A DNA stretch of 64,000 nt, taken from the NCBI GenBank assembly GCA_036365455.1, contig JAWQUS010000025.1, positions 23,782,001-23,846,000 of the forward strand, in the 5' to 3' direction. Source of the DNA: Macrosoma leucophasiata. Lineage: Eukaryota > Arthropoda > Insecta > Lepidoptera > Hedylidae. Position 1 is the stretch's first letter. Each line of letters starts with the position of its first letter. The notes under the pieces are model-generated. The model was given only the letters and a program-made list of their open reading frames with translations, did no database searches and had not been told where the DNA came from. Positions 51,712 through 60,775 of this stretch are shown piece after piece. A program made the translations under genes and the position numbers.

Positions 51712-51857
51712 GTCTGTGCCGGAAATTACAGGGCCGCACATTATCATCTGACCGGAACACGATAGTGCTGAACACTACCATTTAGCGGCAAGTATATTAG
51801 GTAATGCGGTGGTGCCTACGCATGCGAGCTCCATCACTAGACCTCTACGATCAGTAG
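51712..51857 (-). repeat. Family A 5' half
   Basis: CTGTGCCGGAAATTACAGGG to CTACGATCAGTAGTTC; the 3' half is absent. Confidence 0.75.
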
Positions 51858-52030
51858 TTCTTTTATCAGCTTGACATATTATTTAAAAGAACGCTAAGTC
51901 TACCACGTCATTGTTATGAAAAAATGAAACGCGATATAGCTGCAAAAACAAAAACGGACGAAATGTATATCTTTTGCTTATTTTTTTTGACACATATCCT
52001 CATTGTTGATTGCCTAAAAATATACATTTT

Positions 52031-52133
52031 ACTAGCTGACCCGGCAAACTTCGTATTGCCTTAGAATTAATAAACGATATAAAATGATATAAAAATAATT
52101 ATTATTTCAAAGTTTCGAGCTCAGAGCAAGCTT
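52031..52133 (-). repeat. Short insect repeat end (GGCAAACTTCGTATTGCC type)
   Basis: ACTAGCTGACCCGGCAAACT then TCGTATTGCC, in reverse to the end at 39.3 kb. Interrupted on the right by the pogo-like element. Confidence 0.5.
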
Positions 52134-52323
52134 TAGGGGAAAGTGGGGGAAACACGAACACCTAAGGATAAACTTAAATAAAACAGTGAAATAAAGATAC
52201 AAAGTTTCTTTATTTGCCGTTCACGAATGAATCAAGTTTATTTATCCATGTAACTAATTAAATAATAAAAGTTTATATTTTTTCACTAAAATGTAACAAT
52301 AAGAAAGAAAAACAAAACCCTTA

Positions 52324-52365
52324 GTGTTCGTGTTTACCCGACGTGATTCGGGTAAACACGAACAC
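52324..52365. repeat. Perfect 18-bp inverted repeat of TIR sequence
   Basis: GTGTTCGTGTTTACCCGA, loop CGTGAT, TCGGGTAAACACGAACAC. It is made of the TIR-like word AAACACGAACAC and lies 165 bp inside the left TIR. Confidence 0.9.
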
Positions 52366-52399
52366 CAGGTGGGGTAATAGCGAACTAACATATAATATG

Positions 52400-52498
52400 T
52401 TAATTACGACAGAGATCACATTTATACCTCGCCGATGTTGACTGTCCATCTGTGCATTTCTCGTGAGCCCAATTTTCACAAACGTAGCACTTAACCCA
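52400..52498 (-). pseudogene. PHD/zinc-finger relic of a pogo-type transposase
   Basis: The minus strand reads WVKCYVCENWAHEKCTDGQS then TSARYKCDLCRN and a stop. Spacing C-x2-C-x4-H-x2-C and C-x2-C, with the WAH signature, matches the C-terminal PHD-like finger of pogo/jerky-type transposases. A stop lies three codons upstream and the preceding KKRRK-rich stretch is in another frame. Confidence 0.72.
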
Positions 52499-53488
52499 TC
52501 TTCATCGGGGGGACTATCATTTTCTTTTTGTTCTTTTTCTTTTCTTCTCTTCTTTGGTGCAGAATGTTTAATAATGCCTTTGAAAAATCTTCATCGGGGG
52601 GACTTATATGTATTTTATTTTTCCAAAAAATACAATAGAAATCATCATTTTCTTTTTGTCCTTTTTCTTTTCCTCTCTTCTTTGGTGCAGAATCATTAAA
52701 GCCTCTGATATTATTGAAAATTTTTACTAGCCTTTTAGTGTCCTTGTATATAAATATTTTTTCGTCTAGCTTCGGTCTAATTATTTTAATTCTTTTTTTG
52801 TATTTTTACATTTTTTTTTATTTATTCTTCTTTTGCACGCTTTCTATTTTCTTTTTGTTCAAGTTAGTATTTCACAGGTGTGCTTTTCACAATAGTCGGT
52901 TTTGCTCATCCTGATATTGCGCTTAGATATTTCAGTAGCAATAATGGGCAGTTCTATGATTTCTAATAAAGAAACTTTTCATTTTTATTTTCATATTGTT
53001 TCAGTCTTTCTAATATAATTACGAGCCATCTGAAACAATAATAAAAAATGAACGAAGAAGAAATTAAGGGGTAATGCCGAATGTTCGAGATTGCCCCACA
53101 TGTCCTGTTCGCCATTACCCCTTGATATAGAAACAACTGACTAAACAAAAAATATTTTAGATTACGTTCCTTTTGCCTTCAGCGTAGTTGTCATTTAACT
53201 CGATAATATGTGAGTATTCTCGTACACAAAAGTTAATTTGCTATTGCTGGTAGAAATAAAGCTACATCAAGTTATATTCGCGAAAAAATTAGATCAAAAT
53301 CATACAAAATAATTGAAGTTTCGTACCTTGACCCCAGAGTGCGTCCGTATTTCTCTTGTCTGTGACTGGCACTACTTGCGGCGTGGTCTTCAAGATGAGT
53401 GCAAGCAAAATATGACTATCTATTTCTAACATATTGGAACCGTTGCATTCGGAATTACCCCGCGTTCGTGTTTCCCCCACTTTCCCCT

Positions 53489-53670
53489 AATTTCGTAATA
53501 AACATATAACAATCATTAAATCAAAGTCATAACATGAACGTTGTTAATATAATGAGCAATTACCAAACAGTAATGAGGTAACACGCGTAACGCTCCACAA
53601 AAGAGATTCGTTATAATACTCGAGTGACTTCGTTTGAGCTCATTGAGTGCGTCACATGTACAGGCTGTTC
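53489..53670 (+). repeat. 182-bp direct repeat, copy 1
   Basis: AATTTCGTAATAAACATATA to CACATGTACAGGCTGTTC; about 90% identical to 55258-55439. Begins exactly at the right TA of the pogo-like element. Confidence 0.85.
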
Positions 53671-53764
53671 AATGAGTAGGACGAAAATTTTGATGAATAG
53701 AAAATTTACCATAGAAAGTGGAACAACATAATTCTAAATCTATATCTAATTATCCGTCTAATGG

Positions 53765-53910
53765 TGGAGTCAAAAGTCGTAGGAATCGGCGTGTATGTAT
53801 GAAGATAATGATGAAGGTAGATGAGGCTCGAGAGGTGTGTCAGGACCGGGATGTCTGGCGCTCCACACTCTTTGCCTACCCCGTTAGAGACCTGGCGTGA
53901 AGATGCATAC
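53765..53910 (+). mobile_element. LINE F 3' fragment with coding end
   Basis: The frame ending TGA at about 53898-53900 encodes GGVKSRRNRRVCMKIMMKVD then EAREVCQDRDVWRSTLFAYP and VRDLA. It is followed directly by AGATGCATACATCCATAC as the 3' tail, so the hairpin CTACCCCGTTAGAGACC is part of the coding end. The very short 3' UTR with small tandem repeats fits RTE-type LINEs; the clade is inferred. Confidence 0.72.
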
Positions 53911-54032
53911 ATCCATACTTAATCTATAAATGTATACACACTCTTTATTAAACAATAACGGTCTTATTCATAAAAAACGCCTATAGAAGGTTTATAGCAT
54001 TCTTTAGTTAAAATGCTCTATAAGCCTATAAA

Positions 54033-54187
54033 TATGTATGTATGTATCTTCACGCCAGGTCCCTAACGGGGTAGGCAGAGAGTGTAGAGCGCCAGACATC
54101 CCGGTTCTGATAAACCTCTCGTGCCTCGTCTACCTTCATCATTCTCTTCATACATGCACGCCGATTCCTAAGACTTTTGACCCCACC
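54033..54187 (-). mobile_element. LINE F 3' fragment nested in the Harbinger-like element
   Basis: 155 bp flanked by perfect ATAAGCCTATAAA at 54020-54032 and 54188-54200. Sense strand: GAATCGGCGTGCATGTATGA, CTGGCGCTCTACACTCTCTG and CCTACCCCGTTAGGGACCTG then GCGTGAAGATACATACATAC. Encodes EVYQNRDVWRSTLSAYPVRD then LA. Confidence 0.9.
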
Positions 54188-54535
54188 ATAAGCCTATAAA
54201 ACGTTCTATAAAATTGTTTATTCATTAAAACCGCGCATCATGTCGCCGTAATCACGTGTAGTGTTAGTTCATAGTGTTATTAATATGTATGTTAGTCTGT
54301 AAGGCATATATATATATGGGCCTTTGGTTTTACTTATAGTCTTACATTTGTTGCCTGAAATAAATATATAAATAAAAAATAAACGTTTTATAACCCTTCC
54401 ATAGATAAAACTCTTCTTATAGTCGAAATGCTGCTAGTGGAAGGAATTCAGTGGACAACTGGATCCAACAAGAGATCAAACACGCCAAATGAAAGAAAAA
54501 AAAAATCAACGTCACAGGTGACCAAAAGTCATGTT

Positions 54536-54817
54536 TTAAAAATCGCGCGCACTTCCTAGCTTCGTTCCATTAATCGACCGCAACGACCGCGACCAAGACC
54601 GCTGAAATTGCCGTTTTGATGAAAGCACAAAATATTGGTGGATCGGAGAGGACGCAATGCGGTCGCGAACAGGGACGACATTTATGATGTCAAACGACCG
54701 CTTACGACGACCACGGGCCTCAGGTGGACCAATACAAAGAGCGTTACGGTTGTTGTGGTCGATTAATGAAACGCGCCCAATGTCAATATCAATAATCAGC
54801 TGTTGAATGTCGGCCAT
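54536..54817 (-). CDS. Hypothetical 93-aa frame inside the Harbinger-like element
   Basis: Starts MADIQQLIIDIDIGRVSLID, then NRNALCIGPPEARGRRKRSF and VPVRDRIASSPIHQYFV, ending ARDF. Ser/Arg-rich with a basic cluster (RGRRKR). I do not recognise a domain. By position it may be the N-terminus of a transposase or of the accessory Myb-like protein of Harbinger elements. The antisense-side neighbours and short length leave it unproven; it could be a chance frame. Confidence 0.35.
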   Translation of the reverse strand: MADIQQLIIDIDIGRVSLIDHNNRNALCIGPPEARGRRKRSFDIINVVPVRDRIASSPIHQYFVLSSKRQFQRSWSRSLRSINGTKLGSARDF

Positions 54818-54982
54818 CTTTTGTCCTTATAGCACTCTTATAATAGGGTTCTGGCCTCTATAACTTTATAGTGGGTTTATTTGTGTTTTAGCGCTAAAAT
54901 GCTATTATGAATAACGTTTTTCCTAAAGCATACTATAGCGAGCTCTTAGAGGTGTTATAACTTTTTATGAATACGACCGTAA

Positions 54983-55257
54983 ATCTATACAGCTAGTAAT
55001 TTTTAATATAATGGAATTACCTGTGGGAAGAGAGAAAAGGTAGAAGCTTAATTAATATATTTATACATACAATGACATGTGGCGTTTTGATTGCTGTGTA
55101 ATTAAAGTGTGTGGAGAAACATATTTTCAATATCTGACATTCACACTGAAAATGTTAAGGATAAAAAAAAAAACATTTCACTTAAATTTTATCAACTTCA
55201 TTACAGAAGAGCCTTAAAACAGTATAAGCAAGCTTTCATAAATTCAAAGCAAACCTC
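54983..55257. other. No recognised feature
   Basis: AT-rich spacer between the Harbinger-like element and the second 182-bp repeat. Confidence 0.4.
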
Positions 55258-55439
55258 AATTTCGTAATAAACATATAACAATCATTAAATCAAAGTTGTA
55301 ATATGAACGTTGTTAATGTAATGAGCAATTACTAAACAGTAACGAGGTAACACGCGTAATGCTTCACAAAAGAGCTTCGTTAGAACACTCCAGCGACTCC
55401 GTCTGAGGTCATTGAGTGCGTCACGCGTACAGGATGTTC
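55258..55439 (+). repeat. 182-bp direct repeat, copy 2
   Basis: Same boundaries as copy 1 (AATTTCGTAATAAACATATA to GCGTACAGGATGTTC). The preceding AGCAAACCTC shows the site uninterrupted by the pogo-like element. Confidence 0.85.
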
Positions 55440-55619
55440 TTTGATGTACATACATCAAAATTAAATTAAATATCATTCAGGTTAGCAATTTTAATGTTGA
55501 GAGGCAATATTTGTCACGATGTACGAATTATGTACCAATACCAAAAAATATAGGTACCTGTTTAATTAAGTGATAAAATGAATTAATAACAAAAAAAAAA
55601 TATGACCTCAAATGTATAG

Positions 55620-55740
55620 CCTTAAGCCTTCCTCAATAAATGGGCTATCTAACGAATTTTTCAAATCGGACCAGTAGTTCCTGAGATAAGCGCGTTCAAA
55701 CAAACAAAGGAACTCTTCAGATTTATAATATGATATATAT
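55620..55740. repeat. Short insect repeat, partial
   Basis: CCTTAAGCCTTCCTCAATAA, TTTCAAATCGGACCAGTAGT and GCGTTCAAACAAACAAAGGA are shared in part with the Helitron-like element at 43.3-43.6 kb (GGTCCAGTAGTTATTGAG). The GC-rich end is lost. Confidence 0.45.
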
Positions 55741-55757
55741 ATATATATATATATATA

Positions 55758-56121
55758 TGTCGGAGCAAGAAGTTTATTGTTGGTTCTGTAAAGTACTAGG
55801 CTATAGAAATACCTTGCTAAAAATATTATTTGAAGTTAATTTGATTTGTTAGATTTTGTTATCGTTTAAAATCATTATTTCATTTGATTGGCGAAATAAG
55901 ATCGGTGTCGCGAACCCGCTGCTCGTTGTACTTAAAAGTTTAAAAGTGTAATTATATCAAAGAGTTTTGAGTGTAAAGTTAAGAAGTGATATTCTGTTAA
56001 AGTGATTAAATCTGACTGATAATAGTGACTTATTGTTTTGTGCTAGCATTTAACCCTCAAGACGCCCACTAAACATATAACCACTAATGATGATGTCGAG
56101 ATTAACGTTCTTTCTCCGACA
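55758..56121. mobile_element. Solo LTR (364 bp) in a TA microsatellite
   Basis: Begins TGTCGGAGCAAG and ends TTCTTTCTCCGACA: TG...CA ends with an 8-bp inverted terminal repeat TGTCGGAG/CTCCGACA, as in LTR retrotransposons. Both sides are TATATATA. No internal retroviral-type region follows (no primer-binding site, gag or pol), so it is a recombination product. The gypsy or BEL type cannot be told from the LTR alone. Confidence 0.75.
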
Positions 56122-56225
56122 TATATATATAAATATATATATTAAATATATATAATATATATATATTAAATATATATTATATATATATATATATATTAAA
56201 TATATATAATATATATATATATATA
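56122..56225. repeat. TA-rich microsatellite cluster
   Basis: Alternating ATATATAT and ATTAAATATATA blocks that are themselves palindromic; also present left of the LTR (55728-55757). Confidence 0.9.
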
Positions 56226-56964
56226 CTATAGATTTGTTTTTATGTACCTACATGACTGCACAGTGCACACATCATTAAGAATGTATGTTTATTTTATTTA
56301 CAAGAGATAGATCACCCATTGAAATGGGATTAATTTTAAATTGTTTGTGTTGAGTGAACTACAGCTTATCACGTTAAGTAAAAAGATCTTGTACGTTCCA
56401 ATACGGAACGATGCTGAAAACTGCCAAATTAAAAATTGCTGAACCTATCTGACGTGGTGTTACGCTTACGCTCAGAAACTCCGCGAAAGCCTAAAATAAA
56501 GAACAACTTATAAGTCGACCAATGTACATTGCAACACTCTGTATAGAACATTGCTATGATGTGTAACTGCGGGTAGCCTTAACAACTTTGTTGTACGCTT
56601 TGTTATAACTTTACAATTGTGCGTCTCTCGGGGGTATTACGGAATACTGATCAAAGTAAATTTTCGTCACAATAAATTTTACAGAATAAACTGAGTGACT
56701 GAGCTAATAATTTATGTGATTTTAAAAAGAATGGTGGATCGTGGGTATAAGAAAGTGGGAATGTATGAATATAGATTTGTTTATATACTTAAGGTTTGTT
56801 TTACTAAGGGCAGTGTCCAGATGAAAGACAGCTTGTCATAATTGATTGCGACTGACATTTGACAGATCTCTTTTAAGTCGTGTGGAATAGTCGTTTAAAT
56901 TGCAATTACGAATCATGTTTAGCGTTACACCCGTTTTTGTCGGCAAACTCCATCAATTATCAAT
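56226..56964. other. Unannotated spacer
   Basis: No gene. GTACGCTTTGTTATAACTTT at 56593-56615 is the reverse of part of repeat M (59.8 and 60.7 kb). Confidence 0.4.
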
Positions 56965-57105
56965 TCAGCCAAAAGACGTCCACTGCTGAACAAAGGCCTC
57001 CCCCAAAGAATGCCACAACGAACGGTCCTGGGCCGCCCTCATCCAGCGATTGCCCGCGACCTTCACCAGGTCGTCGGTCCATCTTGTGGGAGGCCTGCCC
57101 ACGCT
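56965..57105 (-). pseudogene. RTE-clade LINE 3' end, short
   Basis: Reverse strand: GRPPTRWTDDLVKVAGNRWM then RAAQDRSLWHSLGEAFVQQW and TSFG. Joins unrelated repeat K sequence at GCCCACGCTCC. The TGATGA tail is replaced by TTGATAATTG. Confidence 0.85.
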
Positions 57106-57420
57106 CCTTCGCACCCCCTGCCACGCCGTTACCATGACCGGTACCACTATGGTCAGGAATAGCGGAGCCGCCGGGGACAAGGGGCCGTTTTTTCGGGTTG
57201 TGTGTCATTGGGGGGAAATGCCATAATCGCCACGCTTGGCATGCGGGTTAGCGATCGCAGTGGCGGCAATTTTGCTGCTGCCCATCCCACGCACTTGTAC
57301 CGCCATGGTTTGATCGCCATTGTTCGGTAGACTGACTGCACTAGCGGAAGAATTCCTCTCCACCAGAAGGGAATTCATCCGCTAGTGGGCGATGGGGTCG
57401 TCACCTCCCGACGCTAAAGG
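57106..57420 (-). repeat. Dispersed repeat K, copy 1
   Basis: GCCATAATCGCCACGCTTGG and GGTTAGCGATCGCAGTGGCG match 59291-59340. On the minus strand both copies read LRS...PSVAI, so a coding origin is possible, but no known protein is recognised. GC-rich, with a TCCGCTAGTG/CACTAGCGGA inverted repeat at 57330-57390. Confidence 0.5.
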
Positions 57421-57862
57421 TAAACTCCAACGGCAAACTCCACCCCTTACAAATTATTTCCACCAATTTTTAGTTTTATTTTTAACCAGTCTAAAGAAAA
57501 CTCACGTGTTAATTGCCTACAGTCATCCAACGAACGTGTAATGTCAGAGCAATCGTGCGGGGCGTGCGACGGGAGGGACGGAGGGGGTGGTACCAAGTAG
57601 TCCATACAAAAACTGTCAACTACTTGGTATTGAGCGATAAGGGGTGCGAGATTTAAAATTTCTTTTACTTAGTTTTGGGACGAAGATATTGAAAAATTTG
57701 TTCATATCTTCACTTTAATATTTATTCTAATTTTCATTTATTGATATTTTTTTTTAATTTTGTACTTTATGTACAAACTTCAGTTGAAACGAAAAATCTT
57801 TGTAGAAAAACTCTGAATATTTATGTAGCCAAAACGTGGCGCATCGAGGATGTTTGTATGAA
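57421..57862. other. Spacer with a short inverted repeat
   Basis: ACCAAGTAGT (57591) and ACTACTTGGT (57619) form a hairpin around 57605; otherwise nothing recognised. Confidence 0.4.
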
Positions 57863-57897
57863 TGCCTACCCCGTCGGGGATTACACGCGTGAAATTT
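57863..57897 (+). repeat. SINE B / LINE F tail only
   Basis: TGCCTACCCCGTCGGGGATT then ACACGCGTGAAATTT: just the hairpin tail, the shortest 5' truncation of this group in the window. Confidence 0.6.
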
Positions 57898-58315
57898 TTA
57901 GGATTTTCGTATAAGTTCAACGGGAACTGACGCGTTACAAGCAACGTAAACTAAAACCAAAAACGAGACAACCTTAATGAATTTGCGTTTTTAGGGATGA
58001 AGGCGGCATATTGCAAAACTTCAAAGGCGATAAACTACTACTGTATGTACTTATACTGTGACTAAACTGTACACAAACCAATCATCATCAATATCTTATA
58101 CATTTCCGGGAAGTCGACAACCAATAGCGTGTATAGGTCGACAAACGTTAATACTGTCAACGTCGCAGATACGTCGTAAATATGTGATGAAGTGGAACCG
58201 TTCTGATTTTCCTTTACGATTATTTTATGAGTGGTTCCAATAGACGCTACCTATTGTCTTTGTACCAATGGTTGTCAATCTTTATGTGTTTTTCTTTTAT
58301 GTTGCACAAGCATAA
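57898..58315. other. No recognised feature
   Basis: AT-rich spacer; the 61-codon frame at 58058-58243 has no motif. Confidence 0.4.
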
Positions 58316-58606
58316 TTTTCACTGGTAGTAGAGCTCCAGTGACGGAGCACGCGGGCGTAGGCACCAACGCATTACCTAGTATTTTTGCCGCTAAATGGTA
58401 GTGTTCAGCACTATTGTGTTAGAATCAGGTGGTAATGTACGGCCCTGTAATTTCCGGCACAGGGGCATAACACCTTAGGCCTCAGGAGTGGTAACGCATC
58501 TGCATTTTGACCTTGGTATTGTGTGAGTGTCTGTAGGCTGCAGTTATCACTTGAAATCAATGTGAACTGCATGCTTCTTTGCCACTACCAATAGGTACAT
58601 AAAAAA
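58316..58606 (+). repeat. Family A retroposon, full length
   Basis: CACTGGTAGTAGAGCTCCAG to GCCACTACCAATAGGTACAT and an 8-A tail. A GTAGGT insertion lies in the last block. Confidence 0.86.
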
Positions 58607-58689
58607 AACATAGCGATCACAACTCTTTTGTGCCTAAAGGAAAATCGCATTTTTAATATATTTTCACATTTGTACTTTATACACATCAT

Positions 58690-58985
58690 TATTTCAGCCA
58701 AAAGATGTCCACTGCTGGACAAAGACCTGGCCCAAAGATTGCCACAATGAAAGGTCGCTGGCCGCCCTCATCCAGTGATTGCCCGCGACCTTCACCAGGT
58801 CGTCGGTCCACTTCGTGGGGGTCTGCCTACGCTTCGTCTTCTGGTACGCGTTCGCCACTCCAGAACTGTTCTGCGAGCTATGTGCCTAGCCCACTGCCAC
58901 TTGAGTGGGCTATGTCGGTTACTTTGGTTCTCATGCCGATCTCTACATTCTTTATACACATACGCAAACTTAATCCTACTTCGCA
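58690..58985 (-). pseudogene. RTE-clade LINE 3' fragment with deletions
   Basis: TTTCAGCCAAAAGATGTCCA, CCTTCACCAGGTCGTCGGTC and TACGCTTCGTCTTCTGGTAC in reverse sense. Segments around the KWQWAGHIARR region are deleted. Opposite orientation to the 12.8 kb copy. Confidence 0.82.
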
Positions 58986-58995
58986 TTCTCTAAGT

Positions 58996-59165
58996 GCGGC
59001 TTTCAGCGTTTGCTTTGAGAACTGAGTTTATAAAATGCGTTTAAGCTTAAAATTTGCATCCAATTTTAACCTTATCACGAAAAGTTTTCGTCGGTGAAAT
59101 CCAAATTGTGTTATTGAACTCGCTTAAGAACGTAAGACGCGTTTTATAACGACGGTGAAATCGGC
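58996..59165 (+). repeat. Dispersed repeat L, copy 1
   Basis: TGCATCCAATTTTAACCTTA and TTTTCGTCGGTGAAATCCAA; second copy at 61985-62140 (TGCATCCAATTTCAACCTCA, TTTTCGTCGGTAAAATCCAA). Confidence 0.65.
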
Positions 59166-59208
59166 CCTAATAGCAACCTTGGGGTTAAAGGAAAGAGGAA
59201 AAAGACTA

Positions 59209-59405
59209 CTAGACATCCAGTCTTAATACTGGACAAAACCTTCCCCTAAAGACGTCCTCAACAGTGTTATACGTCATTAGGGGAGAATATGATGTAATCG
59301 CCACGCTTGGCTGGTGGATTGGCGATCGCAGTGGCGATTTTATCCCGGGACGCTTCTGTCCATTCCGCGTGGCCGATTGAGCGAATTGTATAACAGCATT
59401 CAATG
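59209..59405 (-). repeat. Dispersed repeat K, copy 2
   Basis: ATCGCCACGCTTGGCTGGTG and GATTGGCGATCGCAGTGGCG; preceded by GTCATTAGGGGAGAATATGA. Confidence 0.5.
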
Positions 59406-59454
59406 GGAATATGAGTACTTTATGAAAAAAAAGTGTTACTGAATATTAGGTTTT

Positions 59455-59690
59455 ATTGTTTTATATTATTTCGCATTAACACATGCTTGTGAAATATATT
59501 TTTATTTAAAGAAAAATGGAAAGAAAAATTTGACTTCAGGCGAGACTCAAACTCGTGGCCTACTGGGAATCTAGTCCAGCCGCTCTTCCAATTGAGCTAC
59601 TGAAGTCCTGCCCGATTTGTCAAATCCTTCCTTCACATTTATTGCATTGCTTTATGGCAGCAATAGCGCCATCTATTGCAAAACCAGGTT
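59455..59690 (-). repeat. tRNA-like repeat E (tRNA-like 59532-59607)
   Basis: Reverse orientation. Acceptor GACTTCA/TGAAGTC is perfect; the T arm is mutated (ACTCAAACTCGTGG). Neighbouring blocks TTTCGCATTAACACATGCTT and GCAATAGCGCCATCTATTGC are intact. Confidence 0.74.
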
Positions 59691-59745
59691 TCATTATTCG
59701 AACTGCCAGAGACTTCAAAAAACTAATGTGATTTGCGAGATTTCC

Positions 59746-59870
59746 TCAAAGCTAACAAACGCACAATTGTAAAGTTATTACAAAGCATACAAGGAAGTTG
59801 GTCCGGCAACCCACCGCAAAAGTTATACCTTATGATAATGTTACGTGTTTAGATTTACCGTGCGTTGTCT
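59746..59870 (+). repeat. Dispersed repeat M, copy 1
   Basis: AAAGTTATTACAAAGCATAC, AAGGAAGTTGGTCCGGCAAC and CACCGCAAAAGTTATACCTT; copy 2 is at 60667-60775. Confidence 0.7.
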
Positions 59871-60059
59871 TTGATAAAATGGTAGGTATCTTAAGTTTAT
59901 TTGAATAGCGCTGCCTTCTCCTATTCTTGACATAACAGGTAATCACTAGATTACCTATAAAAATGTTAGCAATGTAAGCATAAAACCTATGTGAACTACA
60001 TAGCCGCAAATAAATTATTTATAATTATAAAATACTTAAAAAATTAAGAATGTTTCAAA

Positions 60060-60384
60060 ATGCGCGCGATTTTTCAACAAGACGTTCTGTCGCCTGTGAC
60101 ACTGTGTCGTAAATAATAAACATTTTTTTTTCTTCTATTCGAAATAAGGTCATTTTTACACGTAATTTGTAGACAATTTGGCATGTTTGATCTCTTGTTG
60201 GATCCATTTGTCCACTGAATTCCTTGCACTGGCAACATTTTGACTATTAGCAGAATTTTAACTATGGAAGGTTTATAGAACGTTTATGAATAAACAAGTT
60301 TATAGAACGTTTGATAGGCTTATAGAGCATTTTAACTAAAGAATGCTATAAACCTTCTATAAGCATTTTTTATGAATAAGACCG
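60060..60384 (+). mobile_element. Harbinger-like relic, one end only
   Basis: Matches the reverse complement of part of 53959-54545: TGCGCGCGATTTTT, TTTGATCTCTTGTTGGATCC, TTGTCCACTGAATTCCTT. Ends TTTTTATGAATAAGACCG at 60384 followed by TAA. The ORF region and the other TIR are missing. It lacks the nested LINE F insertion. Confidence 0.75.
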
Positions 60385-60666
60385 TAATTGTTTAAATTAC
60401 CGTCATAAAAATCACCCCAGTAAGCACGGAATCTAAAAAAGCGACCAAAACTGCATCAATTTAAAAATCTTTTTCATTTAATATATGCGAGATAAATCCT
60501 TAAAAACCTGTTTTATTGTAAAAGACTCAAGACATTGTCATAAGTTGGTAGAAAATTAAATATATTACTTGAATAACTAAACGAAGTTTCTTCGAATTAC
60601 AAGCTCCATTAAGTTGAGATTTCGGTAAAATAGTGTATTGCAGTGAGTCTGACAGACGCATGGTTG

Positions 60667-60775
60667 AAAAGTTATAACAAAGCGTACAAGGAAGTTGGTC
60701 CAGCAACCCGCCGCAAAAGTTGTACATTATGATAATATTCTGGGCTGAGATTTACCGTGTGTTATCTTAGATATT
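60667..60775 (+). repeat. Dispersed repeat M, copy 2
   Basis: AAAAGTTATAACAAAGCGTA and GTTGGTCCAGCAACCCGCCG then CAAAAGTTGTACATT. Same order as copy 1. Confidence 0.7.

Larger units (their letters stand above)
52136..53487 (-). mobile_element. pogo/Tc1-like DNA transposon remnant, 24-bp perfect TIRs
   Basis: TIRs GGGGAAAGTGGGGGAAACAC then GAAC at 52136-52159, perfectly inverted at 53464-53487, and TA on both outsides (52134-52135, 53488-53489). Length 1352 bp. A 33-codon relic of the transposase C-terminus lies at 52400-52498 (minus). Internal repeats: an ~85-bp imperfect direct duplication (52500-52570, 52593-52692) and GGGGTAAT/ATTACCCC words at 53065-53120. No DDE catalytic domain is found, so it is a deletion derivative. 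Confidence 0.82.
53959..54979 (-). mobile_element. PIF/Harbinger-like transposon with TAA duplication
   Basis: TIRs CGGTCTTATTCATAAAAA (53959) and, inverted, TTTTTATGAATACGACCG (ends 54979), one mismatch. Flanked by TAA at 53956-53958 and 54980-54982. Three-base TWA duplication is the PIF/Harbinger signature. Carries a 93-codon frame (minus) and a nested LINE F fragment (54033-54187). About 1.02 kb including the insert, far shorter than an autonomous element. Confidence 0.8.

Noticed and set aside
56122..56225. Cruciform-forming regulatory element
   Set aside because: Simple TA-rich microsatellite; palindromy is trivial in alternating AT.
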